In this document: positions 1-9,214 of the stretch, in pieces
Layout of the letters: each line of letters opens with the position of its first letter
Numbering within the stretch: the first letter of the stretch is position 1
Assembly (NCBI GenBank): GCA_947167125.1
Contig: CAMVGT010000012.1
Coordinates: forward strand, 1-49,852
Length of the DNA: 49,852 bases
Source of the DNA: an uncultured Erysipelotrichaceae bacterium
GTDB taxonomy: Bacteria; Bacillota_I; Bacilli_A; Erysipelotrichales; Erysipelotrichaceae
Direction of reading: 5' to 3'
Program-made: the position numbers and the translations under genes
Notes under the pieces: model-generated
What the model saw: only the letters and a program-made list of their open reading frames with translations
What the model was told of the DNA's origin: nothing
The model's database searches: none

Positions 1-199
1 GCTGAACTGCGCGGTACCACCTTACTTCCCGTAAAGATACGGACTCTCGTTATTTCCTTAACGCGGAATACGGCCTCCCCTTTCGGGTGCTGCTCCGGGG
101 CAGTAATCCATCCTGACCGCATCCGCCTTTCACCATCCGGCTGACTCTCTTGATTGGTACATGGAAGGACCGTATCCCCTTCATCACATTTCAGTTAAT
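1..199 (-). promoter_or_regulatory. T-box leader riboswitch (3' part cut by window edge)
   Basis: Read on the minus strand, the distal end carries the T-box signature GGTGGTACCGCG (about 9-20), which base-pairs with the uncharged tRNA acceptor end. Stem I can be drawn from arms near 170-177 and 65-73, extended inward by CCUU/GAGG. The apical part has the expected AGAGAG and GGTG...AA stretches (about 130-150). A CCGTA/TACGG hairpin (about 30-43) precedes the T-box sequence. The controlled gene lies left of the window and is probably an aminoacyl-tRNA synthetase or amino acid gene; proS is a common polC neighbour in Firmicutes, but nothing here proves it. The specifier codon cannot be assigned safely; one reading puts GGG after a GAAA stretch, as in glycine leaders. 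Confidence 0.85.
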
Positions 200-229
200 G
201 TTATATCCCTTAATTCCGTATGATGTCAA
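200..229 (-). promoter_or_regulatory. Sigma-A promoter of the T-box leader
   Basis: A perfect -35 TTGACA (229-224) and a -10 TATAAC (205-200) are separated by 18 bp. The -35 box starts on the base right after the polC stop codon, so the leader has its own start even though polC has no terminator hairpin before it. Confidence 0.8.
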
Positions 230-3200
230 TCAGAACAGTGAAAGAGACATCTGATTTGTTTCCTGCAGACCTTCCAGACACCCTAAAGTATCCAGTTTTT
301 TCACCAGGGTCGCGGAAAGCTGGGTGCGCTTGATGATATCCTCCTTGGAGATGAATGCCGCCTGGCTCCGTGCGGTTTCAACAGTTTTGGCAACGTTGAG
401 GCCAAGACCGTCAATAACCGTAAACGGCGGGATGATGCATTTGGGATCATCGGGATCCGCGGAGAATCTTGACGCGAGCGATTTGTAAAGATCGACATTG
501 CCGATTCTGAATCCTCTTGCATAGAGTTCCTCGCATGCTTCAAGGGTATCAAACAGTGACTTTTCCTTGTTGGAAACCGGCACGGCCGCATTACGGTCGG
601 CAAGTCTGGACTGGATGTCCTGCATGCGCAGGCGTACGGCTTCGATGCCCTTGGACATCGTTTCGATTTCATACGCGTCGCAGCGTAAGGAAAGGAACTG
701 GATGTAGAAATTGATCGGCTCATGAACCTTGTACCAGGCAATGCGCATTGCCATCATAACGTAGGCAACCGCATGGGCTTTCGGGAACATATATTTGATC
801 TTCTTGCATGACTCGATATACCAGTCCGGCACATTGTGGGACTTCATCTTTTCTTCCTGATCCTCGCGCAGGCCTCTTCCCTTACGGACGTCCTCCATGA
901 TTTTGAAGGCATCGATCGGTTCGAGCTTTTTATCAAGAAGATAGGTCATGATATCGTCACGGCATCCGATGACTTCGCCGATCGGGTGGCCGGCCCTGAC
1001 AAGATCCTGTGCGTTTCCTGCCCATACGTCAGTACCGTGGGAAAGACCTGAGATAATGACAAGATCAGAGAAGCTGTGAGGTCTTGTTTCTTCAAGAACA
1101 CCTCTGGTTGTACGGGTGCCGAATTCCGGAAGACCGAGTGCGCCGGTTTCCTTCTTGTAGATTCTCGGATCGGCCTTTAGCGCTTCATCGCTGTAGAAAA
1201 GCGAGAGCGTTTCCGGATCGTTCATCGGAATATCCATCGGTTTTCTGTCCGCGATATTCTGCAGCATGCGCATCGCGGTCGGATCGACATGGCCGAGAAT
1301 ATCGAATTTCAGAACGTTGTCATGAATGTCATGGAAGTCGTAATGGGTTGTCTTCCAGTCGCTGGTCGGATCGTTTGCCGGATACTGCACCGGAGTGAAA
1401 TCTTCGGCGATGTATTCATCGGGAATGATGATGATGCCGCCGGGATGCTGGCCGGTTGTACGCTTGACGTTCTGGCAGCCGGCGGCGAGATAGTCCTTCA
1501 TAACCCGTCTCATATCGGTGATATTCATCTTCTCGCAATAGCCGGTGACATAGCCGTACGCTGTTTTTTCAGCGACGGTGCCGATCGTTCCGGCACGGAA
1601 CGCATGGTCTTCGCCGAATACTTCCTTGATGAAGCGGTGGGCGCGCCACTGGTATTCATTGGAGAAGTTCAGATCGATATCAGGTGTTTTGTCCGCGTTG
1701 AATCCGAGGAATGTCTGGAACGGAATATTCTGTCCGTTGCCGCGCATCGTCGCGCCGCAGTGCGGACACGGTTTATCGGGCAGATCGAATCCGCTCTTGA
1801 TTTCCGGATCCTCCATCCATTCGCTGTAATGGCACTTGGGACAAAGATAATGGGGACGCAGCGCATTGACTTCGGTAATGCCTGACATGGTAGCGGTAAA
1901 GGAGGATCCGACGGAACCTCTTGAACCGACGACATAGCCGTCCTCATTGGACTTCTTGACAAGCAGATGGGCGATGTAATAATGCACGCCGAAGCCGTTG
2001 CGGATGATGTTGTCCAGTTCTTCTTCCAGCCGGTTGGTTACGATTTCGGGAACCTTCCCTTCAAATTCATACATCCGCTTTGCGGTTGCGTGGCAGATTT
2101 CACGCAGCTTGTCATCCGAACCTTCGACATGCGGCGGATAGGTACCGCTGGGCACAGGGCGCACTTCTTCAATCTGTTCAAAGAGTTTGTTCGGATTTCT
2201 GACAACGATCTCATCGATCAGATCGTCATCCTCCAGCCATGCGAATTCCTTTTTCATTTCATCGGTCAGCCGGATATGCTGATCGGGATTCTTTGTCCGG
2301 TAGCGCAGTGCGTCATCGCGGATATACAGCGGATGGGTTGCGCCGCCCACTCCCTGCGACATGATATACACATCGCGGAAGATCTTCTCGCTCTTTTTGC
2401 AGTAATGGGCATCGCTGTCCGCAATGACCGGCTTGCCCATTCTGCGGGCTGTGTCGATGATCCTGCGGATGACCTGCTTCAGCCTTGCGATATCCGGCAC
2501 ATTGCCGAGTGCCAGGAAAACGGAAAAATTGCTCAGCGGCTGCACTTCGATATAGTCATAGAACGAAATTGCTTTTTCAAGACGCGCATCATCGCCGTTG
2601 CATGCCATTTCAAACACTTCGCCATTCATGCACGCACTGCCAAGCAGCAGGTTTTCCCGCTTTTTGGCAAGCGCGGAGCGAAGCACTCTTGCTTCGGCGG
2701 CAACGTCGGTTCCTTCCTTTCCGGAAGCCTTGCCCATGACCGCAAGTGTCTTTGTGTTGGATTCGGTCACCAGCTTGTACAGATCGCGGATGCCGTCATG
2801 GTTTTTCGCAACAGCGCATACATGCATGCGCCTGCTCTTGACGAAGGAATGTTCATCCTGGATCTTTGTCTGCAGATCGCGGATTGTTCTGCATCCGAAT
2901 TTATCTTTCGCATCTCTTAACAGACACAGGAAGACAGATCCGAGTACATCCGCATCATAGTCAGCTCTGTGGGCAACTTCCTCATCATAGGATACATGGT
3001 AGTTTCTTGCCACATTGCCGAGACGGAACGCCCTTCTTTCCTTCAGTACGGCCCTTGACATATCCAGGGTATCGATGACGGTGTTGGTCAGAGGCTGTCT
3101 GCCGATTCTGCGCAGTTCCTCATTCAGGAAATTGATATCGAATGTTGCGTTATGGGCAACCAGTACCCCGTCTCCCATCCAATCGACAATCTCATCCACT

Positions 3201-4600
3201 GCTTCCTCAAACGAGCGCGCATTGGCAACCATTGCGTTGGTGATATTTGTTTTTCCGGAGATAAAGGCAGGAATCGGTACCGGCGGCTTGATAAACAGCT
3301 GCTTGGTATCAATCACCGTCTGGTTTTTGATTTTGACCCCGCCGAATTCGATCATGTGATCGTAATAGCAGGAAAGACCTGTTGTCTCAAGGTCGAAGGA
3401 AATATATTCGCAGTCATCGATCGGCAGATCGCTCGGATTGCGGACAATGAGCAGTTCATCATTGCACATATTGAACTCACAGCCCAGTCCGACTCTGAAG
3501 TTTGCCCTCTCAGGATCCTTTTTCTTGCACGCCTGGGCGGCGTTGAACGCTTTGACAAATGACTGCACATCGGCGTGATCGGTAATCACAATACCGTCAT
3601 GGCCGAGATCAAAAGCGTAATTGACAATTTCCTTGATATCGCAGACCGCGTCCATTTCCGACATATTGGTATGCATATGCCATTCAATGCGCTTCTTCTC
3701 CGCTGTGTCTTTGATCTTTTCCTTTTCCAGCTTTTCCATTCTGACCGGAATGCAGACAAGTTCGCGGGAATAAGAATCGTATTCGATTCTTCCGAAAACG
3801 CGTGCCCTGTCGCCGGGACCGATTTCATGGAGTTCCTCCCTCGTCGTACGGTTGTTTTCAAACCGTTTGATGATGATCGCATCGGTTCCGTCATAGACGG
3901 AAAGCTGCTGGATGATCCTGCCGGTCTTTTTGATTTCGGTATCTTCCTCTTTGAAGATATCGCATTCAAACTGGATATCGGCGATCGGATCATGAATATC
4001 ATGAAGTTCGATTTTTGTATAATCATCCGTTTTGGTACGGAAATAGGATTTTTTCTGCTGCGGTTTTGCGGCAGGTTCCTCACTTTTTGCCATCGGCACT
4101 ACGGAACTGGGAACATCTTTGATTTCCGGCGCTTCCACCTTCTGGATTTCGCAGAGGCAGTGCGTGTCTGTCATGCCGGCCTGATGCAGCATCTCTTCCG
4201 CATCGCTGACATAGACACTGGCCAGCTCGCAGCTGTCTTCATCCGCAAACAGGAAACGGACGCTCTTTCCGCCTCCGTCCACCAGCATGACGCCTGTGGC
4301 AAGCAGAGACGTTTCCGGTCTGCGGTCATAGAGATCTTCGAGATAGCGGTGCACTTCAACTGCCGAAGCTTCCGTCTCTTCAGAGACGGTAATCAGCCGG
4401 ACTGAGGATCCGGTGCCTTCCTGCAGGAAGCTGCGGAATGCGCTGTAATCTGCAAACGGAAGCACCTTTGCGCAGTTCAATGTGATTTCAAGGAGGTTAT
4501 CAGCACGGAAAAAACGCACGGAAGAAACCTTCGCACTGCTGAGAGCGGAATGTTCTTCGTTGCATAAGCTGCCCGCGATTTCATTCATATTCAATGTCAT
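230..4600 (-). CDS. polC: DNA polymerase III alpha subunit, Gram-positive PolC type
   Basis: Replicative DNA polymerase with built-in 3'-5' proofreading, acting at the fork. At 1456 residues it is close to the usual PolC length of about 1440. In order: an N-terminal region, an OB-fold segment (about 190-300), a PHP domain starting at RIEWHMHTNMSEMDA (about 305), and a DnaQ-like exonuclease inserted in the PHP domain (FDLETTGL about 402, LVAHNATFD, HRADYDAD). The polymerase core follows, with a four-cysteine zinc-type segment (CPKC...CPHC) and the acidic motif TPDIDLNFS. The ATG at 4600 is chosen because GGAGGT lies 7 nt upstream; the longer frame to 4663 would begin upstream of the likely promoter. 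Downstream a T-box gene starts without an intervening terminator. Confidence 0.97.
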   Translation of the reverse strand: MTLNMNEIAGSLCNEEHSALSSAKVSSVRFFRADNLLEITLNCAKVLPFADYSAFRSFLQEGTGSSVRLITVSEETEASAVEVHRYLEDLYDRRPETSLLATGVMLVDGGGKSVRFLFADEDSCELASVYVSDAEEMLHQAGMTDTHCLCEIQKVEAPEIKDVPSSVVPMAKSEEPAAKPQQKKSYFRTKTDDYTKIELHDIHDPIADIQFECDIFKEEDTEIKKTGRIIQQLSVYDGTDAIIIKRFENNRTTREELHEIGPGDRARVFGRIEYDSYSRELVCIPVRMEKLEKEKIKDTAEKKRIEWHMHTNMSEMDAVCDIKEIVNYAFDLGHDGIVITDHADVQSFVKAFNAAQACKKKDPERANFRVGLGCEFNMCNDELLIVRNPSDLPIDDCEYISFDLETTGLSCYYDHMIEFGGVKIKNQTVIDTKQLFIKPPVPIPAFISGKTNITNAMVANARSFEEAVDEIVDWMGDGVLVAHNATFDINFLNEELRRIGRQPLTNTVIDTLDMSRAVLKERRAFRLGNVARNYHVSYDEEVAHRADYDADVLGSVFLCLLRDAKDKFGCRTIRDLQTKIQDEHSFVKSRRMHVCAVAKNHDGIRDLYKLVTESNTKTLAVMGKASGKEGTDVAAEARVLRSALAKKRENLLLGSACMNGEVFEMACNGDDARLEKAISFYDYIEVQPLSNFSVFLALGNVPDIARLKQVIRRIIDTARRMGKPVIADSDAHYCKKSEKIFRDVYIMSQGVGGATHPLYIRDDALRYRTKNPDQHIRLTDEMKKEFAWLEDDDLIDEIVVRNPNKLFEQIEEVRPVPSGTYPPHVEGSDDKLREICHATAKRMYEFEGKVPEIVTNRLEEELDNIIRNGFGVHYYIAHLLVKKSNEDGYVVGSRGSVGSSFTATMSGITEVNALRPHYLCPKCHYSEWMEDPEIKSGFDLPDKPCPHCGATMRGNGQNIPFQTFLGFNADKTPDIDLNFSNEYQWRAHRFIKEVFGEDHAFRAGTIGTVAEKTAYGYVTGYCEKMNITDMRRVMKDYLAAGCQNVKRTTGQHPGGIIIIPDEYIAEDFTPVQYPANDPTSDWKTTHYDFHDIHDNVLKFDILGHVDPTAMRMLQNIADRKPMDIPMNDPETLSLFYSDEALKADPRIYKKETGALGLPEFGTRTTRGVLEETRPHSFSDLVIISGLSHGTDVWAGNAQDLVRAGHPIGEVIGCRDDIMTYLLDKKLEPIDAFKIMEDVRKGRGLREDQEEKMKSHNVPDWYIESCKKIKYMFPKAHAVAYVMMAMRIAWYKVHEPINFYIQFLSLRCDAYEIETMSKGIEAVRLRMQDIQSRLADRNAAVPVSNKEKSLFDTLEACEELYARGFRIGNVDLYKSLASRFSADPDDPKCIIPPFTVIDGLGLNVAKTVETARSQAAFISKEDIIKRTQLSATLVKKLDTLGCLEGLQETNQMSLSLF

Positions 4601-4622
4601 ACCCACCTCCATGCAGGTTTCT

Positions 4623-4628
4623 ATCATA
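4623..4628 (-). promoter_or_regulatory. Extended -10 promoter of polC
   Basis: TATGAT preceded by TGG (extended -10) is centred about 25 nt upstream of the polC ATG. No good -35 is visible. It supports the short start at 4600, since the transcript would begin near 4615. Confidence 0.5.
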
Positions 4629-4738
4629 CCACAGAATATTTGCAGACTTCCATGAGGAAACAATCCTGCACATGCGTGAATTCAAACTGCGGTTATGATA
4701 GGATTATAGTAACTCATACAGCTTAGAAAGGGATCATT

Positions 4739-5665
4739 ATGAAAAAGTATTTAGCCATTGACATGGGCGGTACTGCGATCAAATACGGTGTTCTGAACGA
4801 AAATCTTGAATTCAGCGAACACGGAAAGATCGACGCCCGCACCGATTCAAAAGAATCCGTTTTCTCAGACATCCGCAATCTTTATGAAAAATACGGTGAA
4901 GGCACAGAAGGCATCTGCATCTCGATGCCCGGTGTCATTGACCGCAAAAAAGGCTTTGCGCATACCGGCGGCGCTTACCGCTGGGTAGACAAAATGCCGA
5001 TTGCCAATATGCTTTCCGAAGAGCTTGGCACAAAGGTCACCATATGCAATGACGCCAAGGCTGCCGCGCTTGCGGAAATCGGCTACGGCAACATGCAGTA
5101 TGTCACAAACGGTATCTGCATCATTCTCGGCACCGGGATCGGCGGCGCTGTCATCGTCAACGGAAATCTCGTTGACGGAACCCATTTCTCCTCCGGTGAA
5201 TTCTCCTTCTTAAGAGGCCATGTGGATGACAGGACAAACAGAAAAGATCTGTTTGCCATGACCAATGGCGTGCCGGGACTCAAGGCGGAAATGAAGAAGG
5301 CGACCGGACTGGATGAAATTGACGGTCTCAAAGCATTTAAGATGATCAAGGAAGACAAGAGCGAAGAAGCAATTGCCGGCATGAAGGAATTCTGCCTCAA
5401 GCTTGCCCATCATATCTACAATCTGCAGGCCGTCCTTGACGCGGAGCGTGTCCTCATCGGCGGCGGCATTTCCAATGAACCGATGTTCATCGAAATGGTA
5501 AAGGAAGCGGTTGATGAAGTATTTGAGAATGCCTGGTTCCCGGTCATTCCCAAGCCGGAAGTCATGGTATGCCGCTTCCAGGCGGATGCCAACCTGATCG
5601 GTGCTGTCTATAATTTCGTCGAACTGGAAGATCTCTTCGAAGACAATCAGTTCATCAACATGTAA
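4739..5665 (+). CDS. ROK-family sugar kinase (glucokinase or beta-glucoside kinase type)
   Basis: ATP-dependent sugar kinase of 308 residues. The N-terminal phosphate-binding motif DMGGTAIKYG (about 8-17) and the second glycine-rich motif ILGTGIGGAVIVNG (about 130) are clear, followed by SSGEFSF where ROK kinases carry the catalytic and sugar-binding Gly-Glu. The zinc-binding cysteine cluster (CxCGxxGC) found in many ROK glucokinases is absent; the stretch after GH (RGHVDDRTNRKDLF) has no cysteine. That is also seen in ROK beta-glucoside kinases, so the sugar is uncertain. The gene is monocistronic, divergent from polC and closed by a terminator. SD GAAAGGG lies about 7 nt before the ATG. Confidence 0.88.
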   Translation: MKKYLAIDMGGTAIKYGVLNENLEFSEHGKIDARTDSKESVFSDIRNLYEKYGEGTEGICISMPGVIDRKKGFAHTGGAYRWVDKMPIANMLSEELGTKVTICNDAKAAALAEIGYGNMQYVTNGICIILGTGIGGAVIVNGNLVDGTHFSSGEFSFLRGHVDDRTNRKDLFAMTNGVPGLKAEMKKATGLDEIDGLKAFKMIKEDKSEEAIAGMKEFCLKLAHHIYNLQAVLDAERVLIGGGISNEPMFIEMVKEAVDEVFENAWFPVIPKPEVMVCRFQADANLIGAVYNFVELEDLFEDNQFINM

Positions 5666-5688
5666 TGCATTGAAAATGCAAAAAGCAG

Positions 5689-5720
5689 CGGCAGAGCTTC
5701 TGACAGCTCTGCCGTTTTTC
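5689..5720. terminator. Intrinsic terminator between convergent ROK kinase and HerA-like gene
   Basis: The hairpin has arms CGGCAGAGC and GCTCTGCCG with an 8-nt loop, then TTTTTC on the plus strand. On the minus strand it is followed by a short T run, so it may serve both genes. Confidence 0.85.
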
Positions 5721-7223
5721 TTATTTGCTCAGTAAGTTTTTGAGGAATTTCTTTGCCGAGCGGATACCGAAATTCATGATTTCATTTTCCGCTTTCGACA
5801 TGATTTTCTTCTTTAAGCGTTCCTTTTCGCGCGCTTCGCGTTCGGCTTCCTTCTGGGCAGCCTTTTCAGCAGCGGCAGCTTCTTTGGCAGCCTGCTTTTC
5901 ATCCGCAATGCGCTGCTTCTCCGCTTCTTGAGCTGCGGCTTCGGCCTGTCTTACGCTTTCAAGATCTTCATAGGCGCTGTCAGGATCGAAGTCCTTTTCA
6001 TATTTGCCGTAGAGCAGATCGCTCTTCCATGCATTTTCCCTTGTGCTTTCCGGAGCGATTTCCATCGAGCTCTTGGGAGGCAGGATCTTGGTATGCTGAA
6101 CGATGCATGGAGCGCCGTCTTCATCCAGTACGGATACCAGTGCCCAGCCGGTCTTCATATTCGTGATCAGCTCGGCTTCATTGATATCCGGATTGTCGCG
6201 GAAGCTTTCCGCAGCCTGTTTTGTGGCTTTGATTTCAGCCGGTGTATAGGCACGCAGCGAATGCTGGATGCGGTTGGAAAGCTGTGCCAGGACATCATTG
6301 GGGATGTCATTGGGCGACTGGGTGACAAAGAAGACACCGACGCCTTTGGAACGGATCAGCTTGACAATCTGCACGATCTTGTCCTGCAGTGCCTTGCTGG
6401 CGTTGGAGAAGAGAAGATGGGCTTCATCAAAGAAGAAGACCATCTTCGGCTTGTCAAGATCGCCGACTTCCGGCAGTTCCTGATACAGCGTATCCAGCAG
6501 CCAGAGCAGGAATGTCGAATACAGCATCGGATGCTGGAAGAGTTCTTCGCATTCCATCATGTTCATAACACCGAGTCCGCCATCTCTCTGCATCCAGTCA
6601 TAGATGGAAAGCTGCGGCATGCCGAACATCAGATCGCCCTGCTGGTTTTCCAGTTCCAGAAGCTTTCTCTGTATGCCGCCCACACTCTGTTTGGAAACAT
6701 TTCCGTATTTGAATGTCATGTCGGAAGCGTGCTCGCCGACATAGGCGGTCATCGCCTGCAGGTCCTTGAGATCGATGATGTCAAGTTTCATGTCCTTTGC
6801 GGCACGGAAGATGATATTGAGAACACCCTGCTGGGCATCGGTCAGATCAAGAATACGTGTCAGCAGCAGCGGATCCATATCCTGAATCACGGCACGTACC
6901 GGATGGCCGTGCTGACGGTACAGATCGAAGAACTGAACCGGATATTTCTGTACAGTGAAATCCGTGATTCCCATGGAATCCAGACGTTCCTGGATGCCGG
7001 CCTGGTTTCCTTCCACCAGCATGCCGGTCAGATCGCCTTTGACGTCGGCGATAAAGGTCGGCACACCAAGTTCACTTAACGATTCGGCAATGACTTTCAG
7101 TGTGACGGTCTTGCCGGTGCCGCTTGCGCCTGCAATCAGTCCATGCCGGTTCATCATGCGGGGGATCAGGGATATTTCCTTGTCTCCCGCTTTTCCGATC
7201 AGAATTTTATTGTCTTTAATCAT
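5721..7223 (-). CDS. HerA/YjgR-like ATPase (DUF853 family)
   Basis: Predicted P-loop ATPase of the HerA-FtsK group, 500 residues, resembling E. coli YjgR. Walker A is GASGTGKT (about 33-40) after the typical start HGLIAGASG. Walker B is MVFFFDEAHLLF (about 260), and an arginine-containing segment RSKGVGVFFVTQSPND follows. The last 90 residues are a highly charged Ala/Glu/Lys coiled coil ending in a basic tail. Substrate and role are unproven; HerA relatives move along or unwind DNA, and the neighbours rnc and recG fit a nucleic-acid role. SD is weak (GGAAA). It follows galK by 12 nt, so the two are probably co-transcribed. Confidence 0.85.
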   Translation of the reverse strand: MIKDNKILIGKAGDKEISLIPRMMNRHGLIAGASGTGKTVTLKVIAESLSELGVPTFIADVKGDLTGMLVEGNQAGIQERLDSMGITDFTVQKYPVQFFDLYRQHGHPVRAVIQDMDPLLLTRILDLTDAQQGVLNIIFRAAKDMKLDIIDLKDLQAMTAYVGEHASDMTFKYGNVSKQSVGGIQRKLLELENQQGDLMFGMPQLSIYDWMQRDGGLGVMNMMECEELFQHPMLYSTFLLWLLDTLYQELPEVGDLDKPKMVFFFDEAHLLFSNASKALQDKIVQIVKLIRSKGVGVFFVTQSPNDIPNDVLAQLSNRIQHSLRAYTPAEIKATKQAAESFRDNPDINEAELITNMKTGWALVSVLDEDGAPCIVQHTKILPPKSSMEIAPESTRENAWKSDLLYGKYEKDFDPDSAYEDLESVRQAEAAAQEAEKQRIADEKQAAKEAAAAEKAAQKEAEREAREKERLKKKIMSKAENEIMNFGIRSAKKFLKNLLSK

Positions 7224-7235
7224 AAGCGGTTTTCC

Positions 7236-8510
7236 TTACATAACCTGAGTACCGCCCTTGGAACGGATCCGCAGGATATAGCATGCACCTTCGCCGAACG
7301 CGCTCTCCATTGCCTTGATATAAGCTTCTGTCTTTTCCTTCGGTACAAATGCCTGGATGGTTCCGGCAAAGCCGCCGCCATGAACTCTGTATGCGCCTTC
7401 TTCGCCGAGTACCGCGTCCGACAGCATCAGACCGACTGCGACCGGCTGTTCTTTGCGGCTTCCCGGAGGGCAGATGTTCTGCAGATACATCCAGGAGGAC
7501 TGTCCGCTTTCTCTGACAAGTCTGAAGAAGCGATTGATATCCTTTTCACGCAGTGCTTCTGCTTCTTCTCTTGCGCGTACGGTTTCCTTCAGGAAATGAT
7601 ATGCTCTTAAGAATGCTCTGTCGCCGAGGTTCTCACGGATCTTTGCAACATTTGCCATTAACTGATCAACTGTGCATCTGGAAAGAACGGTTTCGCCGAG
7701 GATTTTGGCGACGCCTTTCATTTCGGTCGGGATCGCGCTGTATTCATCGGAAAGGTCCGCATGGGATGCTCTGACATCAGTCAGGATCAGGTCAACATTA
7801 TAATCAGCCGGATTGAAATCGACTTTTTCAATAACCGGGTTATCCTTGTCAAAGAAATCGATTGCGACAAAGGATCCGACCGAGCTTGCCATCTGGTCCA
7901 TCAGACCGGAAGCCTTCATGAAGTAGACATTTTCAGCATACTGGCCGATCTTCGCGATATCTTCCGCGGAAACCGCGAAATTGTTGTAGAGTCCGCTTTC
8001 GATTGTGCCGAGCAGTACTTCAAATGCGGCCGAAGAGGACATGCCGCCGCCGGCGATGACATCGCTTTCGCTGTATGCCATGAATCCGCCGACTTTGTAG
8101 CCTCTTTCATTCAGGCCTGCGCAGACGCCACGGATCAGTGATTCGGTTGTATTCTTCTCGTTGATGTCGATTGAAAGATCGCTGATATCAACCGGCTTGA
8201 TTGAGAAGCCCCTTGAGGCAAGGCGGATTTTATTGTCATCCGTCGGAATGACGGCAGCGATTGTATCCAGATTGATGCCTGCCGCAAGTACTCTTCCGAG
8301 CTGGTGGTCGGTATGGTTGCCGCCGACTTCGGTTCTGCCGGGTGCTGAGAAAATACAGCCTTCCTGGTCAGAGAAAAGATCAATTGTTTTCTGAATCACG
8401 CTGATGTAGCGTTCCTGCTGTGCGGCCAGATCTTCCGCGCCGTAGAGTTCAATCAGCGCCTCATCCTTTCGGCCTTCTTTGATTTCGGTAATCAGTTCGC
8501 TCAGTTTCAT
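7236..8510 (-). CDS. galK: Galactokinase-like GHMP kinase
   Basis: GHMP-superfamily sugar kinase of 424 residues, most like the clostridial galactokinases that make galactose 1-phosphate. The signature region reads APGRTEVGGNHTDHQ (about 60-75) instead of the classical GRVNLIGEHTDY, so the motif Glu is replaced by Asn. The ATP-binding motif GGGMSSSAAFE (about 145) is intact, and a GHMP C-terminal motif HGGGFAGTIQAF is near residue 385. The ATG at 8510 is preferred over the in-frame GTG at 8519 because GGTGG sits 5 nt upstream. No galT, galE or transporter gene is nearby, so the galactose assignment rests on family alone. Confidence 0.85.
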   Translation of the reverse strand: MKLSELITEIKEGRKDEALIELYGAEDLAAQQERYISVIQKTIDLFSDQEGCIFSAPGRTEVGGNHTDHQLGRVLAAGINLDTIAAVIPTDDNKIRLASRGFSIKPVDISDLSIDINEKNTTESLIRGVCAGLNERGYKVGGFMAYSESDVIAGGGMSSSAAFEVLLGTIESGLYNNFAVSAEDIAKIGQYAENVYFMKASGLMDQMASSVGSFVAIDFFDKDNPVIEKVDFNPADYNVDLILTDVRASHADLSDEYSAIPTEMKGVAKILGETVLSRCTVDQLMANVAKIRENLGDRAFLRAYHFLKETVRAREEAEALREKDINRFFRLVRESGQSSWMYLQNICPPGSRKEQPVAVGLMLSDAVLGEEGAYRVHGGGFAGTIQAFVPKEKTEAYIKAMESAFGEGACYILRIRSKGGTQVM

Positions 8511-8527
8511 TTTGTCCACCTACCTTT

Positions 8528-9205
8528 TTATTTTGCCATTTTATAGAGCGCGTCTTTTGCCGCGTTCTGTTCAGCCTGTTTTTTGGATCTGCCTTCCCCG
8601 GTTCCCATGATCAGTCCGTCAACGACGGCATTCATCACAAAGACCGGTGAATTGCTGGGACCGGATTCGCTGACCATTTCATACGAAACCGTTCTTCTTG
8701 TATCGGCCTGCACATATTCCTGCAGGACCGTCTTATAGTCATGGAAGCTCTCCGACTGTTCGGGATGGGCCAGACGCGGGGTGATGACTTCATCGAGAAT
8801 ATTGCTCACCGCATCCATTCCCTGATCCAGATATAAGGCGCCGAGCATTGCTTCAAACATATCCGCAATGATCGCGTCTCTTTCCCGTCCGCCGTTTTTT
8901 TCTTCCCCCTGTCCGAGCAGCAGGAAGCGGTTGAGCCCCATTTCCCTTGCATAGGATGCCAGCGCCTTTTCACAGACCAGCTGCTGGCGCAGGGCTGTCA
9001 TTTTTCCTTCGGAAAGATTCAGCGGGTAGATCGCGTCCGAACTCCACAGCTGCAGGACCGCGTCCCCCATGAATTCCAGACGTTCATTGTCCTTGACGCT
9101 TTTTTTATGTTCATTGGCATAGGAGGAATGAACGAATGCCTGTCTGATCAGACGGCTGTCATTTGGTTCGATTCCTCTGTCTTTCAGCCATTCAATGATA
9201 TCCAC
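8528..9205 (-). CDS. rnc: Ribonuclease III
   Basis: Double-strand-specific endoribonuclease for rRNA and mRNA processing, 225 residues, normal length. The catalytic signature NERLEFMGDAVLQLW is at about 40-54 and the second acidic site DMFEAMLGALYLD at about 115. A C-terminal dsRNA-binding domain (about 155-225) ends with GRSKKQAEQNAAKDAL. It starts with GTG, backed by a perfect AGGAGG 5 nt upstream; this SD overlaps the recG stop codon, so translation is likely coupled to recG. It lies next to recG rather than next to smc/ftsY as in Bacillus. Confidence 0.96.
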   Translation of the reverse strand: MDIIEWLKDRGIEPNDSRLIRQAFVHSSYANEHKKSVKDNERLEFMGDAVLQLWSSDAIYPLNLSEGKMTALRQQLVCEKALASYAREMGLNRFLLLGQGEEKNGGRERDAIIADMFEAMLGALYLDQGMDAVSNILDEVITPRLAHPEQSESFHDYKTVLQEYVQADTRRTVSYEMVSESGPSNSPVFVMNAVVDGLIMGTGEGRSKKQAEQNAAKDALYKMAK

Positions 9206-9214
9206 TTCAACCTC

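Noticed and set aside
1967..2920. 317-codon plus-strand frame opposite polC
   Set aside because: Shadow of polC codon bias; no recognisable motif and low-complexity His/Phe/Cys composition.
3575..4405. 276-codon plus-strand frame opposite the polC N-terminus
   Set aside because: Antisense to the PolC OB and PHP domains; no SD or family resemblance.
4601..4663. N-terminal extension of PolC by 21 codons
   Set aside because: The extended start precedes the -10 box, and GGAGGT supports the ATG at 4600.
5928..7079. 383-codon open frame on the plus strand
   Set aside because: It lies fully opposite the HerA-like ATPase, which has intact motifs; no SD or domain is visible on the plus strand.
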